A stretch of 64,000 nucleotides of DNA, from NCBI RefSeq assembly GCF_020783655.1, contig NZ_JAJGQH010000014.1:62001-126000 (forward strand), given 5' to 3'. The stretch's first letter is position 1, and each line of letters begins with the position of its first letter. Source of the stretch: Xanthomonas melonis (GTDB lineage: Bacteria; Pseudomonadota; Gammaproteobacteria; Xanthomonadales; Xanthomonadaceae). The notes beneath the pieces are model-generated. The model searched no databases and was not told the DNA's origin. It saw only the letters and a program-made list of their open reading frames with translations. Shown piece by piece: positions 47,557 through 56,453 of this stretch. The position numbers were made by a program, and so were the translations under genes.

Positions 47557-48306
47557 TCATCTGCCCAACCGTTGGCGCACTGCCTCGAACAATGTCACCC
47601 CGGTAGCCACCGATACATTGAGGCTTTCGATATCGCCCGGCATCGGAATCTTGACCAGCCCGTCGCAGTGTTCGCGGGTCAGCCGGCGCAGGCCATCGGC
47701 TTCGCCGCCAAGCACCAGCCCGACATTGCCGCGCAGATCCACGTCGTACAACGACGCCTCGGCTTCGCCGGCCAGGCCGTACAGCCACACGCCTTGCTTC
47801 TGCAGATCGCGCAGGCAGCGTGCCAGGTTGGTCACCGCCACCACCGGAATGCGGTCGGCAGCGCCGGCCGAGGTCTTGCGCACGGTGGCGTTCACGGTGG
47901 CCGACTTGTCCTTTGGGATGACCACTGCGGTCACGCCTGCCGCCGCCGCACTGCGCAGACAGGCGCCCAGGTTGTGCGGATCCTGCACACCATCGAGCAC
48001 CAGCACCAGTGCGCGCCCGTCGGCTGCGGCGATCAGCCCTTCCAGTTCGTTCTCGGCCCACAGGCGCGCGGCGGCATAGCGCGCGGCCACGCCCTGGTGG
48101 CGCACCTGCCCGCCCACGCCGTCCAGCGCCTGCGTGGCAACCCGGCGCACGTCGATGCCCTTGCGGCGCGCCTGCTCCTCGATCTCGGTGAGGCGTGGAT
48201 TCTTGCTTCCTGCCTCGATCAGCACCTCGCGCACGTTGTCGGCGTCGTTCTCGACGGACGAGGCGACGGCATTGACGCCGACGATCCACTGGTTCTGCTT
48301 GCTCAT
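47557..48306 (-). CDS. rlmB: 23S rRNA (Gm2251) 2'-O-methyltransferase
   Basis: 249-residue SPOUT-family methyltransferase modifying G2251 in the peptidyl-transferase P-loop. It starts MSKQNQWIVGVNAVASSVEN with the small RNA-binding N-terminal domain, then the knotted domain: VLVLDGVQDPHNLGACLRSAAAAG near 100-123 (in parts), LVLGGEADGLRRLTREHCD near 195, and IPMPGDIESLNVSVATGV near 219. Length equals E. coli RlmB (243) within a few residues. It is commonly found next to rnr, as here, though a GFA-type gene lies between. Confidence 0.95.
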   Translation of the reverse strand: MSKQNQWIVGVNAVASSVENDADNVREVLIEAGSKNPRLTEIEEQARRKGIDVRRVATQALDGVGGQVRHQGVAARYAAARLWAENELEGLIAAADGRALVLVLDGVQDPHNLGACLRSAAAAGVTAVVIPKDKSATVNATVRKTSAGAADRIPVVAVTNLARCLRDLQKQGVWLYGLAGEAEASLYDVDLRGNVGLVLGGEADGLRRLTREHCDGLVKIPMPGDIESLNVSVATGVTLFEAVRQRLGR

Positions 48307-48604
48307 TGCGCGGGAATAGAAAAAGGTAAAGGGGAATGGTAGGGCCTGCGGCCGGATACGTCACGGCCGGGGCACGCGCCATGACGTGGGGCCGCGATGC
48401 CCGCACGCCATGCAGTGGCTGGCCCGACTGGCGCACCAGCGATTCCCGACCAAGGCACGGACGCCTTGCCGCGCATCGCGCCATGATCGGCTGTCAGCCG
48501 CTAGCTGCGTGCGCCTTGCCGCAGGCGGATATCAGTAGCGAACCAGACCACACCGTCGGGATGCCTGCGTACCGCGATCGAGCACGCGCCACACCCTGAG
48601 CTGC

Positions 48605-49078
48605 TTACCCCGGCCACCGCTCGGTATCGTGGTCCGGATGCTGCCGCGACACCACGCTGGCCAGGAACGCCACGGCGGCGGCATCGTCTTCGGGCGGGCG
48701 CGGGGGCAACTGCGCCAGGTTATCGACGAAGGGCAGCTTGCGATCCACGCCGTACTGGATATGCGGCGGCAATCGTTCCGGTGCATCGAATGCGCCCGCG
48801 GCGACCGCTACGCCATCGGGCGCCTCGTAGGTCAATGGAGTGCCGCACTCGGCGCAGAAACCGCGCTGCACCACCGACGAGGAGGCGAAACGCCTGGGCG
48901 CACCGCGGGTCCAGCGGAACTCGGTACCGCGTACCGACACCAACGGTGCGTAATACGCTCCGAAGGCCTTCTGGCACATCCGGCAGTGACAGATCGATGC
49001 ATCGACCAACACGCCACGCACGTGAAAACGCACGGCCCCGCACTGGCAGCCACCACTGTACTCGCTCGAAGTCTCCAT
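48605..49078 (-). CDS. GFA family (CENP-V/GFA-type) zinc protein
   Basis: 157 residues of the glutathione-dependent formaldehyde-activating enzyme-like family. Zinc-binding cysteines are in GGCQCGAVRFHV (residues 10-21), SICHCRMCQKAFGAYYAP (34-51) and GFCAECGTPLTYEAP near 80. Start METSSEYSGGCQCG at 49078. Many members have no proven formaldehyde role, so a generic thiol or S-hydroxymethyl substrate is possible. It sits between rnr and rlmB on the same strand with spacers of about 200-300 bases on each side, so it may be an insertion into an ancestral rnr-rlmB pair. Confidence 0.92.
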   Translation of the reverse strand: METSSEYSGGCQCGAVRFHVRGVLVDASICHCRMCQKAFGAYYAPLVSVRGTEFRWTRGAPRRFASSSVVQRGFCAECGTPLTYEAPDGVAVAAGAFDAPERLPPHIQYGVDRKLPFVDNLAQLPPRPPEDDAAAVAFLASVVSRQHPDHDTERWPG

Positions 49079-49285
49079 CGTCTGCTCCGCAAGTCGGTCT
49101 GCTACGCACGCCATTGCGGACCAGGAACATCCGCTACGGCCCACCCATCGATGGGAGCGGCCGACACTACGACTGCGCAGCCGCACCCACCTGCTCACTT
49201 CCCGCTCCACCTTGCCGGCGTTCTTCCGGTTGCCTCGCCGTCGTGCGGGCCACCATCCCGCAAGCCCGCCACGCCATCGGACATC

Positions 49286-51790
49286 TCAGAGCGACTTTTT
49301 CTTCTTGCGCTTGGTCGGGGTCTCGCGCGGCGGCAGCGGCGCCTCAGGCGCTGCGCCATCGTCGGTCAGGCGGAAGTCGATCTTGCGCTCTTCCATGCTG
49401 GCCTTGAGCACCAGCACGCGCACCGGATCGCCCAGACGGAACTCACGGCCGCGGCGTTCGCCACTGAGCGTCTTGCGGATCGGGTCGAACTGGTAATAGT
49501 CCTGCGGCAACTGGGTGACATGTACCAGGCCGTTGACCTTGGACTCGTTGAGCTCCACGAACAGGCCGAACCCGGTCACGCCACTGATCACGCCGTCGAA
49601 CTGGCGGCCGACGTGTTTTTCCATCCAGGCAGCGCGGTAGCGCTCGTCCACCTCGCGTTCGGCCTCGTCGGCGCGCCGCCCACGCTCGGAACACTGCAGC
49701 GCCAGCGCAGCCATCTGCCGCGGGGTGTAGAGGAATTTCTCAGGGCTGGCGCCAGTCAGCGCATGCTTGATCGCGCGGTGCACCAGCAGATCCGGATAAC
49801 GGCGGATCGGCGAGGTGAAATGCGCATACGCCTCCAGCGCCAGGCCGAAGTGGCCGTGGTTGTCGGGCGAATACACCGCCAGACTCTGGCTGCGCAGCAG
49901 CACCGATTCCAGCAACGCCGCATCGGGACGTGCGCGCACCTTCTTCAGCAGCTTGGTGTAATCGCCGGGGCGCACCTTGCTCCAGGCCGGCAGGCTGAGC
50001 TGGAATTCCTTGAGAAACTCCAGCAGGTCCTCGTATTTGCTCTCCGGCGGCCGCTCGTGCACGCGGTAGGGCGCGGGCACATGCACGCTCAGCAGATAGC
50101 GCGCCGCCTCCACGTTGGCGGCGATCATGCATTCTTCGATCAGCTTGTGCGCATCGTTGCGCACCAGCATGCCGGCCTGGGTCACTTCGCCGGTGTTGTC
50201 GAGTACGAAGCGCACTTCCGAGGTTTCGAACTCGATCGCGCCACGCTGCGTGCGCGCCTTCGACAACAGGTGGTAGAGCTGATGCAGACGCTGCACCTGC
50301 GGCAACAGCGGACCGATGAAGGCCTTGGTGTCGGCATCGTCCTCGCCCACCGCCTTCCAGACCTGGTTGTAGGTCAGGCGCGCATGCGAATTCATCACCG
50401 CTTCGTAGAAGCGCGACCCGGTCACCTCGCCATCGCGCCCCACCTGCATGTCGCAGACGAAGCACATGCGATCCACCTTGGGCATCAGCGAGCAGATGCC
50501 GTTGGACAACGTCTCCGGCAACATCGGCACCACGAACCCGGGGAAATACACCGACGTGGCACGTTTCTGCGCCTCCTCGTCCAGCGGCGTGCCTGGGCGC
50601 ACATAGTTGGACACGTCGGCGATCGCCACCACCAGACGGAAACCGTCGGCATTGGGTTCGCAGTACACCGCGTCGTCGAAATCCTTGGCGTCCTCGCCGT
50701 CGATGGTGACCAGCGGCATCTGCCGCAGGTCCACCCGGCCGCCGATCATCTGCGGCTCCACCACCAGCGGCACGGCCGCCGCTTCGTCCAGCACTTGCTG
50801 CGGAAACTCGTGCGGCAATTCGTGGCCGTGGATGGCCATCTCCACCACCAGCGATGGCGTCAACTTGTCGCCAAGCACAGCGATGATCCTGCCGATGGCG
50901 GGGCGGCGCGCGTCCGGCGGCGCGATCAGCTCGCATACCACCAGCTGGCCTTCGCGCGCCTCGCCAATCCCGTCCGGCGCGATCTGCACATTGCGCTGGA
51001 TGCGCTTGTCGTCCGGATCGACGTAGGCCACGCCGTGTTCGTAGAAGAAGCGGCCCAGCATGCGCGACATGCCACGTTCGAGCACACGTGCGATGGCGCC
51101 TTCGCGGCGCCCGCGGCGATCGATGCCGGTGACATTGACCAGTGCACGATCGCCGTGCATCACCTTGCGCATTTCGAAAGGCGGCAGGAACAGGTCGTCG
51201 CCGCCCTCGTCCGGCTTGAGGAATCCGAAGCCTTCCGGGTTGGCGATCACCACCCCGGCGATCAGGCTGGTCTGCTGCACCGGTGCATAGCCGCCGCGGC
51301 GGTTCTGCACCAGCTGCGCCTCGCGCACCATCGCGGCCAGGCGCTTGCCGAGTGCGTCGATACGCGCGCTCAGGCCCAGCTGCTCGGCGATCTCTTCGGC
51401 GGTCTGCGGGCCGTCGCAGGCCTCCAGCAGCTGCAGGATGGCTTCGCGGCTGGCGATCGGCTCGGCATAGCGCAGCGCCTCGCGGTCGGCATGCGGGTCC
51501 TTGAAGCCCGGGGCGGAAGCGGCCGCAGGCTCGGCGAACCGCTCGGGCGGCGGCGCCGGTGGCCCGCTCTTGCGCGGATGCGGTGCGCGCGTGGCGCTGG
51601 GCAACTCCGGAGACGACTTGGCGGCGGAGCGCTTGTTTGCGGACCTGGTCGAAGCGCCGGCGGCGGCGCGAACCAGAAAGTCCGGCATCCACCCCGGCAA
51701 CTTCTGTTGCTCGGCGGTAGAGGAATCGCCCGCTTTGGAGGCTTTACGGCGACTGGGCCGGGCGGAATCTGGGGGGTTTTTCTTTGTCAT
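49286..51790 (-). CDS. rnr: Ribonuclease R
   Basis: 834-residue RNB-family 3'-5' exoribonuclease that degrades structured RNA. An N-terminal basic, Ala/Pro-rich extension (1-100, starting MTKKNPPDSARPSRRKASK) precedes a winged-helix RNase-B-type domain (SREAILQLLEA), two cold-shock domains (GFGFLKPDEGGDDLFLPP), the RNB catalytic domain with TIDGEDAKDFDDAVY near residue 375 and RRYPDLLVHRAIKHAL near 640, an S1 domain (FDGVISGVTGFGLFVELNE) and a Lys-rich tail. E. coli RNase R is 813 residues. The start at 51790 is supported by the basic head; further upstream codons run into the tRNA. Confidence 0.97.
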   Translation of the reverse strand: MTKKNPPDSARPSRRKASKAGDSSTAEQQKLPGWMPDFLVRAAAGASTRSANKRSAAKSSPELPSATRAPHPRKSGPPAPPPERFAEPAAASAPGFKDPHADREALRYAEPIASREAILQLLEACDGPQTAEEIAEQLGLSARIDALGKRLAAMVREAQLVQNRRGGYAPVQQTSLIAGVVIANPEGFGFLKPDEGGDDLFLPPFEMRKVMHGDRALVNVTGIDRRGRREGAIARVLERGMSRMLGRFFYEHGVAYVDPDDKRIQRNVQIAPDGIGEAREGQLVVCELIAPPDARRPAIGRIIAVLGDKLTPSLVVEMAIHGHELPHEFPQQVLDEAAAVPLVVEPQMIGGRVDLRQMPLVTIDGEDAKDFDDAVYCEPNADGFRLVVAIADVSNYVRPGTPLDEEAQKRATSVYFPGFVVPMLPETLSNGICSLMPKVDRMCFVCDMQVGRDGEVTGSRFYEAVMNSHARLTYNQVWKAVGEDDADTKAFIGPLLPQVQRLHQLYHLLSKARTQRGAIEFETSEVRFVLDNTGEVTQAGMLVRNDAHKLIEECMIAANVEAARYLLSVHVPAPYRVHERPPESKYEDLLEFLKEFQLSLPAWSKVRPGDYTKLLKKVRARPDAALLESVLLRSQSLAVYSPDNHGHFGLALEAYAHFTSPIRRYPDLLVHRAIKHALTGASPEKFLYTPRQMAALALQCSERGRRADEAEREVDERYRAAWMEKHVGRQFDGVISGVTGFGLFVELNESKVNGLVHVTQLPQDYYQFDPIRKTLSGERRGREFRLGDPVRVLVLKASMEERKIDFRLTDDGAAPEAPLPPRETPTKRKKKKSL

Positions 51791-51911
51791 TGCGCTTATG
51801 GTACCCCCTGCGGTCCTGGCGTGGGCGGCAGGCCGACGCCGGCCGTCGGCGATCGGCCTGTAAAAAGCGTTGACAAGCCCTGCGGGAGTCTGCAGAATTC
51901 GCGGCTCACCT

Positions 51912-51998
51912 GCCCAGGTGGCGGAATTGGTAGACGCACTAGCTTCAGGTGCTAGCGGGGGCAACTTCGTGGAGGTTCGAGTCCTCTTCTGGGCACCA
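51912..51998 (+). tRNA. tRNA-Leu (anticodon CAG)
   Basis: 87 bases with encoded CCA. Acceptor stem GCCCAGG pairs with the 3' CCTGGGC-like arm (TCTGGGC, one wobble). The D-arm GTGGCGGAATTGGTAGACGC fits. The anticodon loop TTCAGGT lies in stem CTAGC/GCTAG, so the anticodon is CAG, reading CTG codons. A long variable arm and the T-arm GGTTCGAGTCC follow, as in class II leucine tRNAs. It diverges from rnr. Confidence 0.97.
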
Positions 51999-52005
51999 GT
52001 TTAAA

Positions 52006-52031
52006 AAGACCTCCGAGCGATCGGGGGTCTT
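52006..52031 (+). terminator. Terminator after tRNA-Leu
   Basis: Hairpin AAGACCTCCG/CGGGGGTCTT (10 pairs, one wobble) with a 6-base loop, eight bases after the tRNA CCA, followed by CTGGTTTC. The T-tail is weak. Confidence 0.7.
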
Positions 52032-52373
52032 CTGGTTTCTGGGGTCCGATGTCTTCCGGCACCTCTGATCACCTCGGCCTGCACCATGCCCCTGCCTGTT
52101 CGATCAGTTCAACGGCCGCTGGCGACGGCGCAGCGTGCAAGCGGCTCTCGCATCGGCCCCACGCATGCCAGGACGGCCAACGATCATGCGCTGTGTCGTA
52201 TCGGCGCCAATGCTTCCGGATCAGCCTGGCTGACGATTTAGCCGCGCAGTCCACTCGAGCGGATACAAGCGAACGCAAGCCGCAGCGCGACCCGCGATAC
52301 TCACTGACCGGCACGCGCAGTCGATGTCAGCGCAGCCCTGGACTGCGCCACGCCTGGCACCTGCCCGACCACC
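52032..52373. other. Non-coding region, about 340 bp
   Basis: Lies between the tRNA-Leu terminator and the esterase 3' end. I see no gene, integrase fragment or duplicated tRNA end that would mark an integration event, and no hairpin with a T-run serving the esterase gene. Confidence 0.5.
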
Positions 52374-53897
52374 TCATCGCCCCGCGGTGATGCCTGCAGC
52401 GCGCAAGGCCTGGGCCCAGATACGGTAGCCGGCGTCGCTGGGATGGGTGCTGTCGGGCATCAAGGCTTCGGGCAGGGATCCGTCCGGTTGCAGCATCCGC
52501 GGCCCGATATCCAGTAACTGCACCGACGGATCCCTGGCGAAACGGGCGGCAAGCAGACGATTGGTTTCGGCGATCGGCGCACGCAGCGGACTGTCGGCAC
52601 GGAAGCCGCGCGGCATGATCGCCATCAGGATCAGCTTGCTGCCGGGCAACCGGCGGCGCACCTCGGCGACCACCGCCTCTACGCCCTTGGCAGCTTCGGC
52701 CGGCGTGCTGGCGCGCGCCTGCGCGGTGCCGGTGAGATTGTTGGTCCCGATGTGCAGCACCACCCAGCGCGGATCCAGGCCGTCGAGTTCGCCCTGGCGG
52801 ATGCGCCACAACACGTTCTGGGTGCGATCCCAGCCGAAGCCCAGATTCAGCACCCGCCGTTTGCCGTACAGCCATTGCCAGGAATCCAGGCCGCTGACGC
52901 GGGTGGCCTGCGGCGGACCGGCCCAGAAATGGGTGATCGAGTCGCCGATCATCACCACCTCGGGCTTGAGCGTGCGCGCCTCGGCCAGCGCGGCATGGTG
53001 GCGGGCGTACCAGTCGTAGGAATCCTGTTCCAGCCAATCGACCGGCATCAGCGAGGTCGCCGCATCGCGGCCGAGCTCGGCCACCGGCTTGACCGGCGGC
53101 TCGCCTAGCAGCCGCGCAAGGGTCGGCTCGATCGCCTCGGCCAGCATGCGCTGACCCTGCGTATCCGGATGCAGGGCACCGGCGGCAGGGCGCAGGCGCG
53201 GGTCGTAGAACAGCTCGGTGCGCAGTGCGCCGCCGCGCTGGAATACCGAACTCACTTCCAGATAGGTCACGCGCGGATTGTCGCCGTAGCGCACGGCCAG
53301 CCCCTGATTGACCTGCGCGTCGCGCCGCGACTTCTCCACCGAGATCTCGCTGGGCAGCACGCTCAGCAGCAGGATGTGGGTGCGCGGCAACTTCTGTTCG
53401 AGCGCCGCGACCACCGCATCGATACCCAGTTGGGTCTGCTCGGCGCTCTGGTCGAGGTGACCGGTGTTGTTGGTGCCGATCAGCACCAGCGCGACCTTGG
53501 GCTGCAGACCATCCACTTCGCCATTGGCCAGCCGCCACAGCAGGTTTTCGGTGCCATCGCCGCTGAAGCCCAGATTCAGGGCGCCGCGACTGCCGTAGAA
53601 GGTTTGCCAGGTGGACTGGAAGTCTTCGTCTGGCAGCTTGGCTTTCTCGTAGTTCTGGGTGATCGAATCGCCGATCAGCAGCAGCCTGGTGTTCGGGTGC
53701 TGTTTGACCTGCTCCAGCACCTGCGCATGCCGCTGCACCCACCAGGGCTCCTGCAGCCGGTCGGTGGGCACGATGGAAGGCGGCGGCGTCTGCGCCCCTG
53801 CGGTGGCGCAGGCCAGCAACAGCCCCCCGCACATCAGCGCAAGCGCGATGGCAGACAGCGAAGCGCGGAAAAGCGCAATATGCAACGACCGGAACAT
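52374..53897 (-). CDS. Exported protein with two SGNH/GDSL esterase domains
   Basis: 507 residues with a signal peptide (residues 1-38, MFRSLHIALFRASLSAIALA start, ending TAGAQ). Two homologous SGNH domains follow. Domain 1 has LLLIGDSITQNY (Ser78), LNLGFSGDGTENLLWRL and LIGTNNTG, but its histidine (ALHPD, near 243) lacks the usual aspartate three residues before it. Domain 2 has VVMIGDSITHFW (Ser320), NLGFGWDRTQNVLWRI, LHIGTNNLTG and a complete Asp-x-x-His (DSTHPSDAGY, near 481-484). PAF-acetylhydrolase-like; may deacetylate or de-esterify cell-wall or plant polysaccharides. Confidence 0.9.
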   Translation of the reverse strand: MFRSLHIALFRASLSAIALALMCGGLLLACATAGAQTPPPSIVPTDRLQEPWWVQRHAQVLEQVKQHPNTRLLLIGDSITQNYEKAKLPDEDFQSTWQTFYGSRGALNLGFSGDGTENLLWRLANGEVDGLQPKVALVLIGTNNTGHLDQSAEQTQLGIDAVVAALEQKLPRTHILLLSVLPSEISVEKSRRDAQVNQGLAVRYGDNPRVTYLEVSSVFQRGGALRTELFYDPRLRPAAGALHPDTQGQRMLAEAIEPTLARLLGEPPVKPVAELGRDAATSLMPVDWLEQDSYDWYARHHAALAEARTLKPEVVMIGDSITHFWAGPPQATRVSGLDSWQWLYGKRRVLNLGFGWDRTQNVLWRIRQGELDGLDPRWVVLHIGTNNLTGTAQARASTPAEAAKGVEAVVAEVRRRLPGSKLILMAIMPRGFRADSPLRAPIAETNRLLAARFARDPSVQLLDIGPRMLQPDGSLPEALMPDSTHPSDAGYRIWAQALRAAGITAGR

Positions 53898-54070
53898 GCG
53901 CGCACCAGAAACGGAGAGAAGCGGCGATTGTGGTCCGCTGCCGCGGCGAACGACAAGCGCCATCGCGCAGCATCTGCACTCAGGCGCGGCGCGATGGCTA
54001 ATGTGCGCCACTGGCCCGATAACGCTGCTGCATCCCATCCTGCGCACCGGCCGATGCAGGAGCGTGCCGA

Positions 54071-54148
54071 CACGCGATCACCAGGCGCTGGATTTGGGAG
54101 GCCTTCGTAGACATCGGTGATCTTCGCATCTCTGTGAGCGCTCCAGCG
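54071..54148 (-). pseudogene. Remnant copy of the acyl-CoA dehydrogenase 3' end
   Basis: This 78-base stretch matches the 3' coding end of the adjacent acyl-CoA dehydrogenase (54207-54289) at most positions. On the minus strand it encodes RDAKITDVYEG and, after a frameshift, SQIQRLVIACRHA, against RDAKITEIYEGTSEIQRLVIA in the intact gene. It is therefore a broken duplicate of about 26 codons located downstream of the real stop codon. The rest of the second copy is gone. Confidence 0.85.
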
Positions 54149-54177
54149 TTGCCGCGCCTGCGGCAGCGCTGGAGCGC
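54138..54177 (-). terminator. Hairpin after the acyl-CoA dehydrogenase gene
   Basis: GCGCTCCAGCG/CGCTGGAGCGC, a perfect 11-bp stem, extended by TGCCGC/GCGGCA across one mismatch, ending in a 4-base loop. It lies nine bases after the stop codon but has no T-run, so it may be a terminator or an mRNA-stabilising end. Its distal arm is part of the duplicated dehydrogenase remnant. Confidence 0.6.
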
Positions 54178-54185
54178 GGCCGACC

Positions 54186-55334
54186 TCAGCGCAGCCCGGT
54201 CTCGCCACGCGCGATCACCAGGCGTTGAATCTCCGAGGTGCCTTCGTAGATCTCGGTGATCTTCGCGTCGCGGAAGTAGCGCTCCAGCGGCATTTCCTTC
54301 GAATAGCCCATGCCGCCGTGGATCTGCACCGCCTGGTGGGTGATCCACATCGCCGCTTCGGACGCGGTGAGCTTGGCCACGGCCGCCTCGGTGCCGAATT
54401 TCTGCCCCTGACCCTTGAGCCAGGCCGCGCGCAGCGTCAGCAGCAGTGCTGCGTCCAGCTTGCACTTCATGTCGGCGATCTTGGCCTGGGTCATCTGGAA
54501 GGTGCCGATCGCTGCACCAAAGGCCTTGCGCTCCTTCGCATAGGCCAGCGTCGCCTCATACGCGGCGCGCGCGATGCCCACCGCCTGCGAGGCGATACCG
54601 ATACGGCCGGCATCGAGCACGCTCATCGCGGTCTTGAAGCCCTCGCCTTCGGCGCCCAGCACTTCGTCCGGCTGCGCCACGTAGTCGGTGAACTCGATCT
54701 CGCAGGTGGCCGAGGCGCGAATGCCGAGCTTGGGCTCGGTCTTGCCGCGGTGGAAGCCGGCGCGCTCGGTATCGACCATGAACGCGGTGATGCCGCGCGA
54801 GCCCTTGTCCGGTTCGGTCACCGCGAACAGCACGATGTACTTGGCCACCGGGCCGGAGGTGATCCAGCTCTTCTTGCCGTTGATGACAAAGCTGCCATCG
54901 CCCTGCTTGACTGCACGGCAACGCATCGCCGACGCATCGGAGCCGGACTGCGGCTCGGTCAGCGCGAACGCGCCGATGTGGGTGCCCTCGGCAATTGCGC
55001 GTACGTACAGCTGCTTCTGCGCCTCGGTGCCGTTCTTCAGGATGCCGGTGCAGAACAGCGAGTTGTTGACCGACATGATGGTCGAGTGCGCACCGTCGGC
55101 GGCAGCGATCTCGATCATCGCCAGCGCATAGCTGATCGGGTCCATGCCCGCGCCACCGTACTCGGCCGGCACCTCGATGCCCATCAGGCCGTTCTCGCCC
55201 AGCAACTGGATGTTTTCCAGCGGGAACTCGCCGCTGCGGTCGAAGTGCTCGGCACTGGGGGCGATCTTTTCCTGGCCGATCCGGCGGGCCACGTCCTGGA
55301 TCATCAGTTGTTCTTCGGTAAAGCTGAAATCCAC
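54186..55334 (-). CDS. Acyl-CoA dehydrogenase
   Basis: 382-residue FAD enzyme oxidising acyl-CoA to enoyl-CoA. N-terminal helical domain from MDFSFTEEQLMIQDVARRIG; substrate and flavin motif GAFALTEPQSGSDASAMRC near 118 and WITSGPVAKYIVLFA near 155; C-terminal helical domain with RKAFGAAIGTFQMTQAKIADM and the catalytic-region motif HGGMGYSKEMPLERYFRDAKITEIYEGTSEIQ (in parts, near 340-370) including the glutamate of YEGT. Start is GTG at 55334 after GGGAGGGG. Length fits short- and branched-chain dehydrogenases. Divergent from the sahR-like gene. Confidence 0.95.
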   Translation of the reverse strand: MDFSFTEEQLMIQDVARRIGQEKIAPSAEHFDRSGEFPLENIQLLGENGLMGIEVPAEYGGAGMDPISYALAMIEIAAADGAHSTIMSVNNSLFCTGILKNGTEAQKQLYVRAIAEGTHIGAFALTEPQSGSDASAMRCRAVKQGDGSFVINGKKSWITSGPVAKYIVLFAVTEPDKGSRGITAFMVDTERAGFHRGKTEPKLGIRASATCEIEFTDYVAQPDEVLGAEGEGFKTAMSVLDAGRIGIASQAVGIARAAYEATLAYAKERKAFGAAIGTFQMTQAKIADMKCKLDAALLLTLRAAWLKGQGQKFGTEAAVAKLTASEAAMWITHQAVQIHGGMGYSKEMPLERYFRDAKITEIYEGTSEIQRLVIARGETGLR

Positions 55335-55426
55335 GTTCGACCCCTCCCGGGTATTGACTGTGCGCCCATTGTAGCCACAACCATTCGCATGCGTATGTAG
55401 TTGACCCCACTCCCTGCCCGGCCGAA

Positions 55427-55456
55427 AATATCTCCATATCGCGATATAGAGATATT
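55427..55456 (+). promoter_or_regulatory. 30-bp near-perfect palindrome before the sahR-like gene (candidate operator)
   Basis: AATATCTC-C-ATATCGCGATAT-A-GAGATATT reads the same on both strands except for one base pair. It ends two bases before the ATG of the ArsR-type regulator and lies 92 bases before the divergent dehydrogenase start. Its AT-rich half-sites stand out in the GC-rich background. Position and symmetry fit a binding site for the dimeric regulator encoded next to it. Confidence 0.75.
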
Positions 55457-55457
55457 C

Positions 55458-56453
55458 ATGGATCTGGAAGACTGGTCGGCCCGCCTGAAGGTGTTCGCCG
55501 ACGCCACCCGGGTACGCCTGCTGGCCTTGCTGGAACAGGAAGAGCTCACCGTGGCCGAGCTGTCGGCCATCACCCGCCTGGCCCAGCCGCGCGTGTCCAC
55601 CCATCTGGCCAAGCTCAAGGAAGCCGGGCTGGTGCGCGACCGCCGCGCCGGTGTCTCCGCGTATTACCGCTACGACGAGGTCTCGCTGGATCCGGCCCAG
55701 CGCGCACTGTGGCTGGCGCTGAGTACCGGCAGCGACGACCCGCTGCTGCGTCAGGACGCCGAACGCGTGGCCGCCGTGCTGGCCAATCGTGCCGCCGACC
55801 AGAACTGGGCCGATTCGGTGGCCGGCGACATGGAGCGCCACTATTCGCCCGGCCGCACCTGGGAAGCGCTGGCACGCACGGCCCTGCCCTTGCTGGAAAC
55901 CGGCGACGTGCTGGACATCGCCTCCGGCGACGGCGTGCTGGCCGAACTGGTGGCGCCGCACGCCACCCGCTACATCTGTATCGACACCAGCGCCCGCGTG
56001 GTCGCCGCCGCCAGCGAACGCCTGCGCAAGCTGGGTAACGTGGAAGTGCGCGAAGGCGACATGCATGCGCTGCCCTTCCCCGATGCCAGCTTCGACCTGG
56101 TGGTGCTGATGCACGCACTCACCTACGCCGCCAAGCCGGCGCAGGCGGTGGCCGAATCGGCGCGCGTGCTGCGCCCGGGCGGCCGCTTGCTGCTGTGCAG
56201 CCTGGCCAAGCACGAGCATCGCGCCGCAGTGCAGGCCTATGGCCACGTCAATCTTGGTTTCGCCGCCAAGGAATTGCGCCGATTCGTCGAAAAGGCCGGG
56301 CTGGACGTCTCCAGCCTGGAGACGGTCACGCGCGAGAAGCGCCCGCCGCATTTCGAAGTGATTTCGTTGATCGCGGTGAAGCCGGTATTGGGGAATCGGG
56401 ATTCGGGATTGGTGGAACACACAGACACTGCGGCGAGGAGAACCGGACCATGA
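55458..56453 (+). CDS. sahR: ArsR-family regulator fused to a SAM-methyltransferase-like domain (SahR-like)
   Basis: 331 residues. Residues 1-85 are an ArsR winged helix ([25 protein letters not shown], with the recognition region [27 protein letters not shown], both in parts). Residues 140-300 are a methyltransferase fold with [27 protein letters not shown] and [13 protein letters not shown]. This architecture is that of SahR, which binds S-adenosylhomocysteine and represses methionine-cycle genes. The two metH genes follow with ATGA overlap. The last 22 residues come from a dispersed repeat (VLGNRDSGL). Confidence 0.82.
   Translation: MDLEDWSARLKVFADATRVRLLALLEQEELTVAELSAITRLAQPRVSTHLAKLKEAGLVRDRRAGVSAYYRYDEVSLDPAQRALWLALSTGSDDPLLRQDAERVAAVLANRAADQNWADSVAGDMERHYSPGRTWEALARTALPLLETGDVLDIASGDGVLAELVAPHATRYICIDTSARVVAAASERLRKLGNVEVREGDMHALPFPDASFDLVVLMHALTYAAKPAQAVAESARVLRPGGRLLLCSLAKHEHRAAVQAYGHVNLGFAAKELRRFVEKAGLDVSSLETVTREKRPPHFEVISLIAVKPVLGNRDSGLVEHTDTAARRTGP

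Noticed and set aside
48629-51955. A very long open frame (about 1100 codons) on the plus strand opposite rnr
   Set aside because: It is antisense to a complete RNase R with all catalytic motifs. GC-rich codon bias creates such open shadow frames; the translation is His/Arg/Leu-rich with no domain.
51912-52373. tRNA-Leu as an integration site for a mobile island
   Set aside because: No integrase gene, no repeated tRNA 3' end and no change to accessory-type genes nearby.
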